64,000 nt of DNA from Mycobacterium paraterrae (GTDB lineage: Bacteria > Actinomycetota > Actinomycetes > Mycobacteriales > Mycobacteriaceae). Under the pieces are notes generated by a model, which saw only the letters and a list, made by a program, of their open reading frames with translations, ran no database searches and was not told where the DNA came from. Of this stretch, positions 24,316 through 32,519 are shown piece by piece (the stretch's first letter is position 1; the number at the start of each line of letters is the position of its first letter). The DNA lies in contig NZ_CP092488.2 of the NCBI RefSeq assembly GCF_022430545.2, positions 372,001-436,000 of the forward strand, read 5' to 3'. A program made the position numbers and the translations under genes.

Positions 24316-25047
24316 TCAACCTCTCGTCGAGGACAAGATCTTCGGTTCGATCTCGCTTACCAACTCGGCAATATGCTCGGTCAGATAAAAATGGTGACCG
24401 GGAAATACTTTCATAGAGAATTCAGAAGTGGTGCGGTCCACCCACGGTCGAACCTTCTCGGGAGTGGCCACTTCGTCGTCGTCGCCGAGGAAGGCTGAGA
24501 TCGGGCACGACAACTTCTCCTCGGGCGGACAGTCGTATTTCGAGATCGCTTTGAGCCCACGCAGCGTCGGCAGGATGCTCGCCGCGAATTCCTCGTTCTC
24601 CAAAAACTCGGGATTGACACCCGTCATCTCGCTCACCGCCTCTAGGAGTCCGCGGTCCGACTCGGGGACGTGTTCGTAGCCGACGTGACCCGGCGCGGCG
24701 ACCGCCGAGACGAACAGCGCCGAAATCGGACTGCCCTCGTGCTCGAACCTGCGCGCGACCTCGAAGGCCAGCAGACCACCCATGCTGTGGCCGAAGAACG
24801 CGATCTTCTCCTCGGGGTCGACCGGCGGCTTGATCATCTGGCAAACCTTGTCGGCCAGATCGCCGATAGTGGTGAACGACCCAAGGTCGTGATTACCGCC
24901 GCGGCCGGGATACCGAACGGCCACCCGTTTGATATCGCTGGCAAAGGCTTTGGCAAAGGGGACGTAAAACTCTGCCGATCCCCCGGCGTGCGGAAAGATG
25001 AAAAGTTTCGGTGGCTGCCCGGTCACGCGGCAACGATACAGTCCCAT
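24316..25047 (-). CDS. tesA: TesA-like type II thioesterase
   Basis: A 243-residue alpha/beta hydrolase of the thioesterase II family. Visible motifs are FIFPHAGGSAEFY near the N-terminus, the nucleophile elbow GHSMGG, the acid-bearing GDDDEVATP, and the catalytic His in FPGHHFYL. It aligns along its length with recalled Mtb TesA, including SAVAAPGHVGYEHV and YDCPPEEKLSCPI. TesA releases or edits chains on the Pps synthases and is needed for phthiocerol lipids. The ATG at 25047 is preferred to a TTG at 25092 because it has a GAGGG ribosome site and matches thioesterase length. It lies upstream of fadD on the same strand, as tesA does in Mtb, which ties this cluster to the Pps family. Confidence 0.92.
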   Translation of the reverse strand: MGLYRCRVTGQPPKLFIFPHAGGSAEFYVPFAKAFASDIKRVAVRYPGRGGNHDLGSFTTIGDLADKVCQMIKPPVDPEEKIAFFGHSMGGLLAFEVARRFEHEGSPISALFVSAVAAPGHVGYEHVPESDRGLLEAVSEMTGVNPEFLENEEFAASILPTLRGLKAISKYDCPPEEKLSCPISAFLGDDDEVATPEKVRPWVDRTTSEFSMKVFPGHHFYLTEHIAELVSEIEPKILSSTRG

Positions 25048-25326
25048 CGTCGGCGCCCTCAGAGGTGACGGGTTGCGATGCGACCCGGACAACTCTCGTT
25101 AACGGCGCCGAGTTGAGCAATACAAAACCTGTGAAAAGGCCAAGAGAACTGGGCCGATTTAGGTGACACCGGTTCGTTGATTCAGCTATCGCCAAAGGCG
25201 AAAAGGCCTTAGGATTTCCCTGCCACCAGGTGTGGCGATCGGTCTAGGGGAGGTCTATCCAAACGCCCGGCCTCACGTACTGTTCGTTCTAGTACCGGCC
25301 CGGGGTCGTGGGAAAGGGTTTACAAG

Positions 25327-25623
25327 ATGTTCGTTACTACACAACCAGACGTGTTGCAGGGGGCTGCGGGCACGTTGGCCGGCATTGGGGATGCCATGGT
25401 CGCCCGCAATTCGGCAGCCGCCGCGCCGACGACAGCCTTGGCCCCGGCGGCCTCGGATCTGGTCTCGGCGATGACGGCCGCTCAGTTCGGTCAGCACGGC
25501 GCGCTGTACCAGCAGATCGCCGCTCAGGCCGCCGAGGTGCACGAGCAGTTGGTGGCCGCGCTGCGTTCCGGTGCCGGCGCCTACGCGTTGACTGAGGCGA
25601 CCAACGTCGCATCCGCCCACTAG
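25327..25623 (+). CDS. PE family protein
   Basis: A 98-residue PE protein made only of the PE domain. Residues 1-98 show the usual start (MFVTTQPDVLQGAAGTLAGI), the alanine-rich helical hairpin, and the C-terminal SGAGAYALTEATN, which matches the YxxxD/E-type secretion signal of ESX substrates (YALTE). PE proteins pair with a PPE partner and leave the cell through a type VII system. The next gene, 17 bp downstream, encodes a PPE protein, and EsxM/EsxN-type genes follow, so this is a four-gene cassette of the kind linked to ESX-5. A purine-rich GGGAAAGG lies before the ATG. It is divergent from tesA. Confidence 0.95.
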   Translation: MFVTTQPDVLQGAAGTLAGIGDAMVARNSAAAAPTTALAPAASDLVSAMTAAQFGQHGALYQQIAAQAAEVHEQLVAALRSGAGAYALTEATNVASAH

Positions 25624-25640
25624 TCGGACCGCGGGTTCCG

Positions 25641-26867
25641 ATGAGCTTTTCGCTGATACCGCCTGAGATCAACTCCGCGCTGATGTATCAGGGTGCGGGG
25701 TCTGGACCGTTGTTGGAGGCCGCGACGGCGTGGGACGAGTTGGCCGCCGACCTGGAGGCCACCGCCACGCAGTACCAGACCGCCGTCACCAACCTCACCA
25801 CCGGGGCATGGCTCGGCCCGTCGTCGGCGCACATGGCGTCGGCCGCCGAGCCGTACATCGCCTGGCTGCAGAGCACGGCGACCGAAGCCGCCCAGACGGG
25901 GGCACAGGCGAAGGCCGCCGCCGCCGCCTATCAGAGCGCGTACGCGGCGATGGTTCCGCCGCCGGTGATCGCGGCCAACCGGGCCGAGCTGGCCACCTTG
26001 GTGTCGAACAACTTCCTCGGCCAGAACACCGGGGCGATCGCCCAGAACGAGGCCGAGTACCTGGACATGTGGATCCAGGACGCGTTGGGCATGGACACCT
26101 ACCAGGTGAACTCGACCGGAGCGGCGTCAGGTCTGCCCGCCCAGACGCCGGCGCCAATGGTGACGAGCGGGGCCGAGCCAGCAGCTGCGGCCGCCGCGGC
26201 CGCGCCGGCCGCATCGAACGGCCTCGAAGCGGTGTTGGTGGGGGGCATCGAGGGCTTTTTCAACTTATTTAGTGGCGGAGCCAGTGGGTTTCCAACGCTG
26301 ACCTCACTCGCTGACCTGGGGACTTACCTTCCGGCGGTAGGTACGGCGATTTCGGTCAACCCTAGCGCCGCTCTGCTTCCCGTCCAGGCGGCCTACTACA
26401 TGGGCATGCTCGGCAGCACGCCCGCTCGTATGTTCATGAGCTCGGGAAGCGGCGGTGGCGCGACCGGCACGCTCGACACGCTGGTCAGCATGAAGGACTC
26501 GCTGCTCGACAACGTCGGCAAGATGATCGACGGCAAAGCCTCGACCGTGATGAGCGGAGTGAGCGGCCAGCTGAGCAAATGGGGTGCGGGTATCCAGGCC
26601 GGTATCCAGGCCCAGATGGCCAACGCGATGCACGCGGGCGGGTTGTCCGTCCCCGGAGCCTGGCACACCGGCGCTCCCGGTGCGGATATGACCCGCGCCG
26701 CCCCGCTGCTGCCGTCCACCAGCGTCGCCCCGCCGAGCATGATGCACGGCCTGCCCAGTAGCCCCTTCTCGCAGGGTCTGATGGGTGCGCTCGCGGGACG
26801 CGGTATGAGTTCCATGGGCTCGCGTGTCGCTGCCAAGGTGATGCCACGTTCGCCCGCCGGCGGATAA
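25641..26867 (+). CDS. PPE family protein, PPE-SVP type
   Basis: A 408-residue PPE protein. The N-terminal PPE domain (about 1-180) starts MSFSLIPPEINSALMYQGAG and includes GAWLGPSS and a WxG-type turn. A glycine- and alanine-rich linker follows. The C-terminal region has GGLSVPGAWHTG, the GxxSVPxxW motif that defines the PPE-SVP subfamily. It probably forms a heterodimer with the PE protein encoded just upstream and is exported by ESX-5. The tail is rich in methionine and serine. The exact effector role cannot be deduced. Confidence 0.95.
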   Translation: MSFSLIPPEINSALMYQGAGSGPLLEAATAWDELAADLEATATQYQTAVTNLTTGAWLGPSSAHMASAAEPYIAWLQSTATEAAQTGAQAKAAAAAYQSAYAAMVPPPVIAANRAELATLVSNNFLGQNTGAIAQNEAEYLDMWIQDALGMDTYQVNSTGAASGLPAQTPAPMVTSGAEPAAAAAAAAPAASNGLEAVLVGGIEGFFNLFSGGASGFPTLTSLADLGTYLPAVGTAISVNPSAALLPVQAAYYMGMLGSTPARMFMSSGSGGGATGTLDTLVSMKDSLLDNVGKMIDGKASTVMSGVSGQLSKWGAGIQAGIQAQMANAMHAGGLSVPGAWHTGAPGADMTRAAPLLPSTSVAPPSMMHGLPSSPFSQGLMGALAGRGMSSMGSRVAAKVMPRSPAGG

Positions 26868-26923
26868 ATCCGTTATCCGACAACGCAATAACCTCTCTAC
26901 ACGCCCACATAAGGAGAAGAGAT

Positions 26924-27220
26924 ATGCCTACTCGTTTTATGACTGACCCGCACGAAATGCGGGCGATGGCGGGACGTTTCGATGTCCACGCCCAGACCGT
27001 GGAGGACGAAGCCCGCAAGATGTGGGCCTCGAGCCAGAACATCGCCGGGGCCGGCTGGTCCGGTACCGCTCAGGCCACCAGCTACGACACCATGGGTCAG
27101 ATGAACACGGCGTTTCGCAACATCGTGAACATGCTGCACGGTGTGCGCGACGGGTTGATCCGCGACGCGAACAACTACGAAGCCCAAGAGCAGTCCAGCC
27201 AGCAGATCCTGTCCAGCTAG
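26924..27220 (+). CDS. EsxM/EsxK-type WXG100 protein
   Basis: A 98-residue WXG100 protein close to recalled Mtb EsxJ/K/M. It has MTDPHEMRAMAGRF at the start, the helix-turn-helix with AGWSGTAQATSYD (WSG motif), and VRDANNYE-type C-terminal helix residues (IRDANNYEAQEQSS). Such proteins form a 1:1 heterodimer with the EsxN-type partner and are secreted by type VII systems. A GGAGAAGAG ribosome site precedes the ATG. Its partner gene starts 31 bp downstream. Confidence 0.95.
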   Translation: MPTRFMTDPHEMRAMAGRFDVHAQTVEDEARKMWASSQNIAGAGWSGTAQATSYDTMGQMNTAFRNIVNMLHGVRDGLIRDANNYEAQEQSSQQILSS

Positions 27221-27251
27221 CCGGTCACCGAAACTACTTAGGAGAACGCTC

Positions 27252-27536
27252 ATGTCGATCAGCTACCAGTTCGGTGACGTCGATGCCCACGGCGCCCTAA
27301 TCCGCGCCCAGGCCGCTTCCCTGGAGGCCGAGCACCAAGCCATCGTTCGCGATGTGCTGGCTGCCGGTGACTTCTGGGGTGGCTCGGGTTCGGTGGCCTG
27401 CCAGGAGTTCATCACCCAGTTGGGCCGCAACTTCCAGGTCATCTACGAACAAGCCAACTCCCACGGCCAGAAGGTCCAGACGGCAGGCAACAACATGTCG
27501 TCCACCGACTCCGCCGTCGGATCCAGCTGGGCCTGA
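27252..27536 (+). CDS. EsxN/EsxL-type WXG100 protein
   Basis: A 94-residue ESAT-6-like protein. Visible features are SYQFGDVDAHGALIRAQAAS, DFWGGSGSVACQ (WGG motif), FITQLGRNFQVIYEQAN and the C-terminal DSAVGSSWA, all typical of the EsxI/L/N/O group. It should pair with the EsxM-type protein from the preceding gene. The ATG follows GGAGAACG. A strong hairpin terminator lies 20 bp after the stop, ending the PE-PPE-esx operon. Confidence 0.95.
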   Translation: MSISYQFGDVDAHGALIRAQAASLEAEHQAIVRDVLAAGDFWGGSGSVACQEFITQLGRNFQVIYEQANSHGQKVQTAGNNMSSTDSAVGSSWA

Positions 27537-27556
27537 CACCTAACAGTCGATCAAAG

Positions 27557-27594
27557 GCGCCGGCAGCGCCCGCACCCTGCGGGCCTGCCGGCGC
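27557..27594 (+). terminator. Hairpin terminator after PE-PPE-esx operon
   Basis: GCGCCGGCAG (27557-27566) pairs with CTGCCGGCGC (27585-27594). An inner stem GCCCGC/GCGGGC closes a 5-nt loop. The hairpin is followed by TTTCGTT. It sits between the converging esxN-type and DUF4436 genes and could act in both directions. Confidence 0.8.
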
Positions 27595-27680
27595 TTTCGT
27601 TATCTCTTAGCCGGTTTTCGGCCGCTTTGCTGACGGCCCCGTCGCCACACCTGTCGACCGGTCTGGGCGTCGCGGATAGT

Positions 27681-28559
27681 TCACGCCCCCGTGGGCGCGG
27701 GCCTCAAATCGCGCCACCAGCAATAGATGTAGCCGAGCATTGAGGCGACCAGCAGCACGATGACCCAGAGCACGAGCACCAAGTCGATGTTGCTGCCAAA
27801 AGGAGGAGCGCCGGGAAACGAGTTGCGCAGCGGGACAACTGAGAACAACATGGCCGCGTACCAAGTCGTCATGGGCGGCTGGAACTTACGACGGCCGCGA
27901 ATTGTCAATATCGACACCGTCGCGGCGACGCACGCGATGGCCACCAGGACCGCGAGGACGACGATGTCGTAAGCCGTGGCACCAGCCGAGCGGTGCAACT
28001 TGATGCGGTAAGTGGGCAACAGGTCACCCCGCTTACTCCGCACGGATTCGACCTTCCAGCCCGGCATTTGGTCGAAGAACGTCACCGCCGCACGGAAGGG
28101 CTGGTGATCAGGCCCGGTGTAGACCTCGACACTCACCGGGCCAGAACGGTAACGGTCGAATGGCCAAAGCTCGACATTGCCCGCCAGCGTCAGCGGTACC
28201 GGAACGACACCGGGGAAGGTGCCTTTTGACCAGGTGATGGTGGTCGGCTTGGCGACGGATGTGACCGCGACCGTCAGATCCTCTTTGAGGCTCCGGGTTA
28301 CTGGATCCAGCAGCTGCGCACCAGGCAACACTGTCAAATTGGTCTGCAGCACACTGTAGTTCGACTCGACGTCCTCGACTTCGAGGGTGACTTCCGTCGA
28401 CGCAGCATCCGGCAGCCGTTCCACGACGCGCAGGGGCTGCGCCTCCTCGCCGTGCCATGCAGCCCGGATGAAGACGCCATAGAGTGCGATGCCGATGACG
28501 GTTGCGACGATTACCGAGAAGATCGTCTGCGTCTTGCCCCACGCTCGTTTGATTTCCAC
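27681..28559 (-). CDS. DUF4436 family membrane protein
   Basis: A 292-residue protein with one N-terminal membrane helix (about 13-33), a long extracytoplasmic beta-rich middle (about 40-200), and three hydrophobic segments near the C-terminus (about 200-285). The central motif region around VELWPFDRYRSGPVSVEVY and MPGWKV fits the actinobacterial DUF4436 family as I recall it. No enzymatic motif is visible and the function is unknown. It converges on the esx operon and lies downstream of a PPE gene on the same strand, 68 bp from the PPE stop. Assignment to the family is moderately sure. Confidence 0.75.
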   Translation of the reverse strand: MEIKRAWGKTQTIFSVIVATVIGIALYGVFIRAAWHGEEAQPLRVVERLPDAASTEVTLEVEDVESNYSVLQTNLTVLPGAQLLDPVTRSLKEDLTVAVTSVAKPTTITWSKGTFPGVVPVPLTLAGNVELWPFDRYRSGPVSVEVYTGPDHQPFRAAVTFFDQMPGWKVESVRSKRGDLLPTYRIKLHRSAGATAYDIVVLAVLVAIACVAATVSILTIRGRRKFQPPMTTWYAAMLFSVVPLRNSFPGAPPFGSNIDLVLVLWVIVLLVASMLGYIYCWWRDLRPAPTGA

Positions 28560-28627
28560 TCAACCTCCCAGAAGCATTGTCCGGCAACAAGATTCGAATA
28601 GCCTTAACTGAAACCTGGCCACCGCGA

Positions 28628-29863
28628 TCAATCTGTCGCCGCGGCCGCCGGCGGAATGAGCACAACAGTGGCGCCAGGCATCGCGGCCAGCGCAGCCGCC
28701 AGTTGCGCCACAGTGTCCTCTACCGGGACCGCATCACTATTTGTCACGGTGACCGGCGCGAATTGCGGCGTGACGGTGGGCGTCGCCGTCTTCGTGTTGG
28801 CAGCCGCAACCGCACCCGGGCGGCTCGCGCCGGCGGCCACGCCCTGCACACCGTGGCCGGCGAAACTTCCCATGCCAGTGCCGATTCCGCTGGCCAACGC
28901 CATCCCGGTATAGGGATTGCCGAATTCGTCGTCTTGTGCGGCCGGAGCAGCGGCGGTAGCCGTCTTCAACGGCAACGCCTGCACCACCGGACGAATCTCG
29001 GCGGGCAGCGTCCACCCCTGCGGTAGAGACAGGCCGCTCAACACTGGGCCTCGGCCCACACCGGCCGTGACGGCTCGGTATCCGTTACCGCCGGCGCCGC
29101 CGAAGCCCCGCAACGCAGCTGCGCCGAGACCGCCTGCGGCAGCAGGCTTTTGAGCTTCCTTGGCGGCCTTTTCGGCATCCTTGACGTCGCTGAGGTAGTC
29201 CCGATAGTAATTCCGCTGCAGATTGGTGGCAGCGATGCTGATACCGACGATGCCGACTGCCAACCCAGCAAGCTGGGTCACGTTCAAGGCAGCGAGTTCC
29301 TCCTCTTCCTCGTCATCGTCACAGCCACAATTATTGGCAGGAGGGTCTGCTGCCGGAGACGCGAACGACGTCAGGTTCGTGGCCGCCGCTGAGGAAGCGG
29401 CGTAATTCGACATCGCCGTAACGTCCTGTGCCCACATCTCGGCGTATTGCGCCTCGGTAGCTGCAATCGCCGCGGTGTTCTGTCCGAGTAGGTTGGTGGC
29501 GATCAAGGTCATCAATTGGGCACGGTTGGCGGCGATCACCGGCGGTGGCACCGTCATAGCGAATGCCGTCTCGAACGCGCCCGCGGCGGCCTGGGCGAGC
29601 AGCGCGGTCTGCTCTGCGAGCCCCGCCGTCGTTGTCAACCATTGGATCTGCGGCGCGGCCGCAGCGGCCATCGCCATTGACGACGGACCCAGCCAGGCCT
29701 GCGTCGTCAGACCAGTGACGATGGCTTCGAATGCGCGTGCCGCCCACTGCAACTCAGACGCCACGCCTTGCCATGCGGTTGCGGAGGCGATCAGCGGTCC
29801 GGACCCCGGGCCGCTGTAGATCCGCAGCGAGTTCACCTCAGGCGGTAGCGCGAAAAAATCCAT
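28628..29863 (-). CDS. PPE family protein with acidic tract and hydrophobic segment
   Basis: A 411-residue PPE protein. The PPE domain (1-180) starts MDFFALPPEVNSLRIYSGPG and contains QAWLGPSS. An unusual linker follows: CGCDDDEEEEE, then a hydrophobic stretch (LAGLAVGIVGISIAA), then a lysine-rich segment (DVKDAEKAAKEAQK). A GLSLPQGW motif near the middle resembles the SVP motif. No PE gene sits beside it; the nearest PE is on the other strand. The ATG at 29863 has GGAG at good spacing; an ATG two codons upstream is also possible. It is probably exported by ESX-5; the role is unknown. Confidence 0.93.
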   Translation of the reverse strand: MDFFALPPEVNSLRIYSGPGSGPLIASATAWQGVASELQWAARAFEAIVTGLTTQAWLGPSSMAMAAAAAPQIQWLTTTAGLAEQTALLAQAAAGAFETAFAMTVPPPVIAANRAQLMTLIATNLLGQNTAAIAATEAQYAEMWAQDVTAMSNYAASSAAATNLTSFASPAADPPANNCGCDDDEEEEELAALNVTQLAGLAVGIVGISIAATNLQRNYYRDYLSDVKDAEKAAKEAQKPAAAGGLGAAALRGFGGAGGNGYRAVTAGVGRGPVLSGLSLPQGWTLPAEIRPVVQALPLKTATAAAPAAQDDEFGNPYTGMALASGIGTGMGSFAGHGVQGVAAGASRPGAVAAANTKTATPTVTPQFAPVTVTNSDAVPVEDTVAQLAAALAAMPGATVVLIPPAAAATD

Positions 29864-30252
29864 CACCATAGGCTCCGCGAAAATAGAGACGACGCTTCGA
29901 CATGCGCGGTTGGCGACACGGGTGCTCCTCGGGACAAGGAAGATAATGTCGACGACCGCAGCAAGACAACGCTCAACCGCAGCGGAGACATTTCAGAGAT
30001 GAGGACGAGCTTCGGCGCTCGACCAAGAAACCTGCAACAGCAGAAGGATATTGACGGGTGACTGAAAACCGTTGTCTGATGCGATTTTCAGGGCGCGGTC
30101 GTCAGGTCAACCGATCAATGATGCTTCCTCCCCCACCAACTGTTTGCGTGTTCAAATCTCAGCAGAAAATCAGCTTTGCCGCAGCAATATGGCCGAAATT
30201 CGGGACGCTAATACCAAAAATGCGACTTGTCCGACGCCGTCCGATCGGAGTC
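29864..30252. other. Intergenic region between PPE and MFS genes, no gene seen
   Basis: About 390 bp with lower GC than its neighbours. Open frames here lack protein-like composition and homology. It should contain the promoter of the PPE gene on the minus strand. I see no clear terminator or strong promoter match. Confidence 0.5.
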
Positions 30253-31455
30253 TCAATCGCTTCGCTCGAGAAGCACCGGAACCAACGGAACAGCCGCAAG
30301 TGACATCACGGCGCATACAGCAAAAGCCAGCGGATAGCCCGCAGCGGTAACTAGCGCGCCGAATGCTGGCGGGGTGCCGGCAGCAGCTAATCGCTGACAG
30401 GTGTTTTGCACGCCCAGCGCTCGACCCGTCCAAAAGGGCCCGCCAACTTCGACGATGGCGGTGGCGGCCAGCCCGTTATAGCCAACCGCCGTCACGGCTG
30501 CCACTACCATGGCCGGCGCCGCCAGCGGTGAGTCGACGTAATCGAACAACGCCGTCGTGATCAGCGCGAGAAAACCGGCTACGGCGACCGCGCGCATCGG
30601 GCGCAACCGCGAATCAACACGGTCCGACCAACGGCCGACCGCGATACGGCCTAGCGCGCCCGTAAGTTGCGCAAACCCAACCAGAGCGCTTGCCGACGAG
30701 GTGGACCAGTGGTGATCTGCGATCAGCCAGACCAACATGAATGTCGCGGTCACCGACTGAGCCACCATCAGAAGCGCGGACACCACGTGAATACGTTGCA
30801 GGATGTTGCTCGAACGGTACGGGTTGATCAATTCCGTTGGCTCGGCCGCAGCCTTGGCCGGGCGCGGCGGGTCCGTCAAGAACGCGAAGCTAACGACTGC
30901 GCCGACAGCACAGGCGATCCCGGGGTAAAGCAACGCGGCAAAGAAACCGTCCTCGATCTCGGTGAGCTCAGGCATCAAAGCGGCGCCGATCGCGACACCG
31001 AGCGGTTGCGCAGTCTGGCGGATGCCCATCGCCAAACCGCGTTGATTGTGCGGGAACCACCCGGAGACCATCCGGGCACCGGCGGTATTGCAACTGGCCG
31101 CGGCCATACCACCAAGAAAGAGCAATACGCCGATCGCTACCAACGAGTTCTGCCGAGCGGCGCAGAAAGCCGCGATAGCGGTCAGGCCCAAACCGGCGGT
31201 CAGCACCAACCGCTCCCCGTAACGATCGACCAAGAAGCCCCATCCCACCAACGTCAGCACCATCCCGACGCTCGGCATCGCGGCCAACAGGCCGGCCTGC
31301 GTCAACGACGAACCACGAACGGTGTGAAGCGCGGGAATGAGAAAAACACCGCAGTTGATGAAGAGGAACGAACACGAGGTTGTCGCAACGGAAATGGCGA
31401 GCACCAGCCAGCGATGGACATGTTGGATCGAACGCTCGCTTGCGCTCTGGCTCAT
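30253..31455 (-). CDS. MFS transporter
   Basis: A 400-residue major facilitator protein with about 12 hydrophobic segments. The loop between helices 2 and 3 has GWGFLVDRYGERLVL, matching the MFS signature, and there is a second half-repeat signature GRIAVGRWSDR. The central loop (about 195-215) is polar. The substrate cannot be inferred; sequence style is that of the oxalate/formate- or NarK-like metabolite transporter groups. The ATG at 31455 is preferred because AAGGAACC and GAGG precede it; an upstream ATG at 31476 would overlap the DUF4239 gene. It lies 7 bp after that gene and is probably co-transcribed with it. Confidence 0.85.
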   Translation of the reverse strand: MSQSASERSIQHVHRWLVLAISVATTSCSFLFINCGVFLIPALHTVRGSSLTQAGLLAAMPSVGMVLTLVGWGFLVDRYGERLVLTAGLGLTAIAAFCAARQNSLVAIGVLLFLGGMAAASCNTAGARMVSGWFPHNQRGLAMGIRQTAQPLGVAIGAALMPELTEIEDGFFAALLYPGIACAVGAVVSFAFLTDPPRPAKAAAEPTELINPYRSSNILQRIHVVSALLMVAQSVTATFMLVWLIADHHWSTSSASALVGFAQLTGALGRIAVGRWSDRVDSRLRPMRAVAVAGFLALITTALFDYVDSPLAAPAMVVAAVTAVGYNGLAATAIVEVGGPFWTGRALGVQNTCQRLAAAGTPPAFGALVTAAGYPLAFAVCAVMSLAAVPLVPVLLERSD

Positions 31456-31462
31456 GACCTCG

Positions 31463-32290
31463 TCAGGTTCCTTCATCGACTAGGTCGAAGATGTCGTTGG
31501 CGTGACTGAAGGGACCAGCGACATATGCATGGTCGGTGGAGAACGAATAGTCGAGTGCATAGTCCATCGACAGCAACATCGCCAGCAGCGTTGCGACTGA
31601 CGACGCGATGACCACATGTCCGACGATGCTTGGCAGACGCAAGAGGCCAAGAAGCCCAACCATGATCGAGGCTCCGGATATGAGCACTGCCCACAACAAG
31701 CCCGGCATGCGAGGCCTCGTACCGGTGATGCGCTCGTTTCGGTCGGAGGCCAGCGCGGTCAACTGGCTGAGGAATTCGGAATTGACCGCGCTTGACTTGG
31801 CGTCGGCGGGCATATGGCCGATGACTCGGTACATGCCGGATATCGCGGCGCGCGCACCGTTGCTGTTCTGCTGATTCCATTCCGGGCCCGCCACCGCGTT
31901 CGTGTATCGGCGGATGAGCGGCCGCACCTCATCGCGCTCGTCGTCGGGCATGGCAATTGTCTGCCGGTACATCGTGGTGAGCGCGGATGCCTCGCTGGCG
32001 ATGATGACCCGTGTCGAGGCGAACTGATCCCAATTCGTGATAACCGTAAAGCCAAGCAGCACACCGTAAACGATGCCGGCAAAGGACATGAATGGCGACA
32101 ATGCCGAGTTGTGGTCCGGGAGCACCACGACCGGTCGTAAGCGGTAACCGATCCGGATTGCGCACGCGGTAAAAAAGATCGCCACCGAAATGGCGCACAT
32201 TAGTAGCAACCACAGCGGTAGCCCCGGTCCCCTCACATTTCCCCTTGCCCGGTTGTCGATTCGTTGCCACCTTAAATTAACGTCAGCCAT
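31463..32290 (-). CDS. DUF4239 (bestrophin-like) membrane protein
   Basis: A 275-residue protein with membrane helices near residues 22-42 and 65-85 and two more at about 200-245, a layout typical of DUF4239 proteins. Recognisable segments are FMSFAGIVYGVLLGFTVITNWDQF and EASALTTMYRQ. The function is not known; DUF4239 proteins show distant similarity to bestrophin channels. It is followed after 7 bp by the MFS transporter gene. The ATG at 32290 was chosen because the upstream extension is arginine- and alanine-rich without homology. It marks the left edge of the conserved backbone block. Confidence 0.75.
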   Translation of the reverse strand: MADVNLRWQRIDNRARGNVRGPGLPLWLLLMCAISVAIFFTACAIRIGYRLRPVVVLPDHNSALSPFMSFAGIVYGVLLGFTVITNWDQFASTRVIIASEASALTTMYRQTIAMPDDERDEVRPLIRRYTNAVAGPEWNQQNSNGARAAISGMYRVIGHMPADAKSSAVNSEFLSQLTALASDRNERITGTRPRMPGLLWAVLISGASIMVGLLGLLRLPSIVGHVVIASSVATLLAMLLSMDYALDYSFSTDHAYVAGPFSHANDIFDLVDEGT

Positions 32291-32465
32291 GCCGCGAGAG
32301 ATTCGGCTCGAGGACGTCGCGGCAGCTCCAGCAGCCGAGATGTTGCTCGCCCAGGCCACAGGTCCGCGACGCGCCGGCGTGCAGATGTTCACGATCGTCG
32401 ACCGACGCCGCGCTATCGAGCCGTATGGCGCGCGAGTCAGCGAGCTCAACCGCTACCGCTCCCTG

Positions 32466-32482
32466 CGGTACCAGTGGTACCG
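32466..32482. promoter_or_regulatory. Palindromic operator candidate upstream of SDR gene
   Basis: Perfect inverted repeat CGGTACC-AGT-GGTACCG, ending 38 bp before the SDR start codon. A TAACCT just downstream (32485-32490) could be a -10 box, so a bound repressor would cover the promoter. This size and symmetry is typical of TetR or GntR sites; the regulator is unknown. Confidence 0.55.
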
Positions 32483-32519
32483 ACTAACCTGGACGACAAC
32501 CACGTGACAAGGAGCGTCC

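Noticed and set aside
29880..30350. Short plus-strand open frames between the PPE and MFS genes
   Set aside because: No protein-like features or ribosome sites; partly antisense to the MFS gene.
30253..31455. MFS transporter as the exporter of the PKS lipid
   Set aside because: Known phthiocerol lipids use MmpL7 and DrrABC; this MFS gene is not in the PKS operon and looks like a metabolite transporter.
32291..32519. Possible attachment site or tRNA remnant at the edge of the accessory block
   Set aside because: No tRNA-like fold or direct repeat was found by eye; only a promoter palindrome is present.
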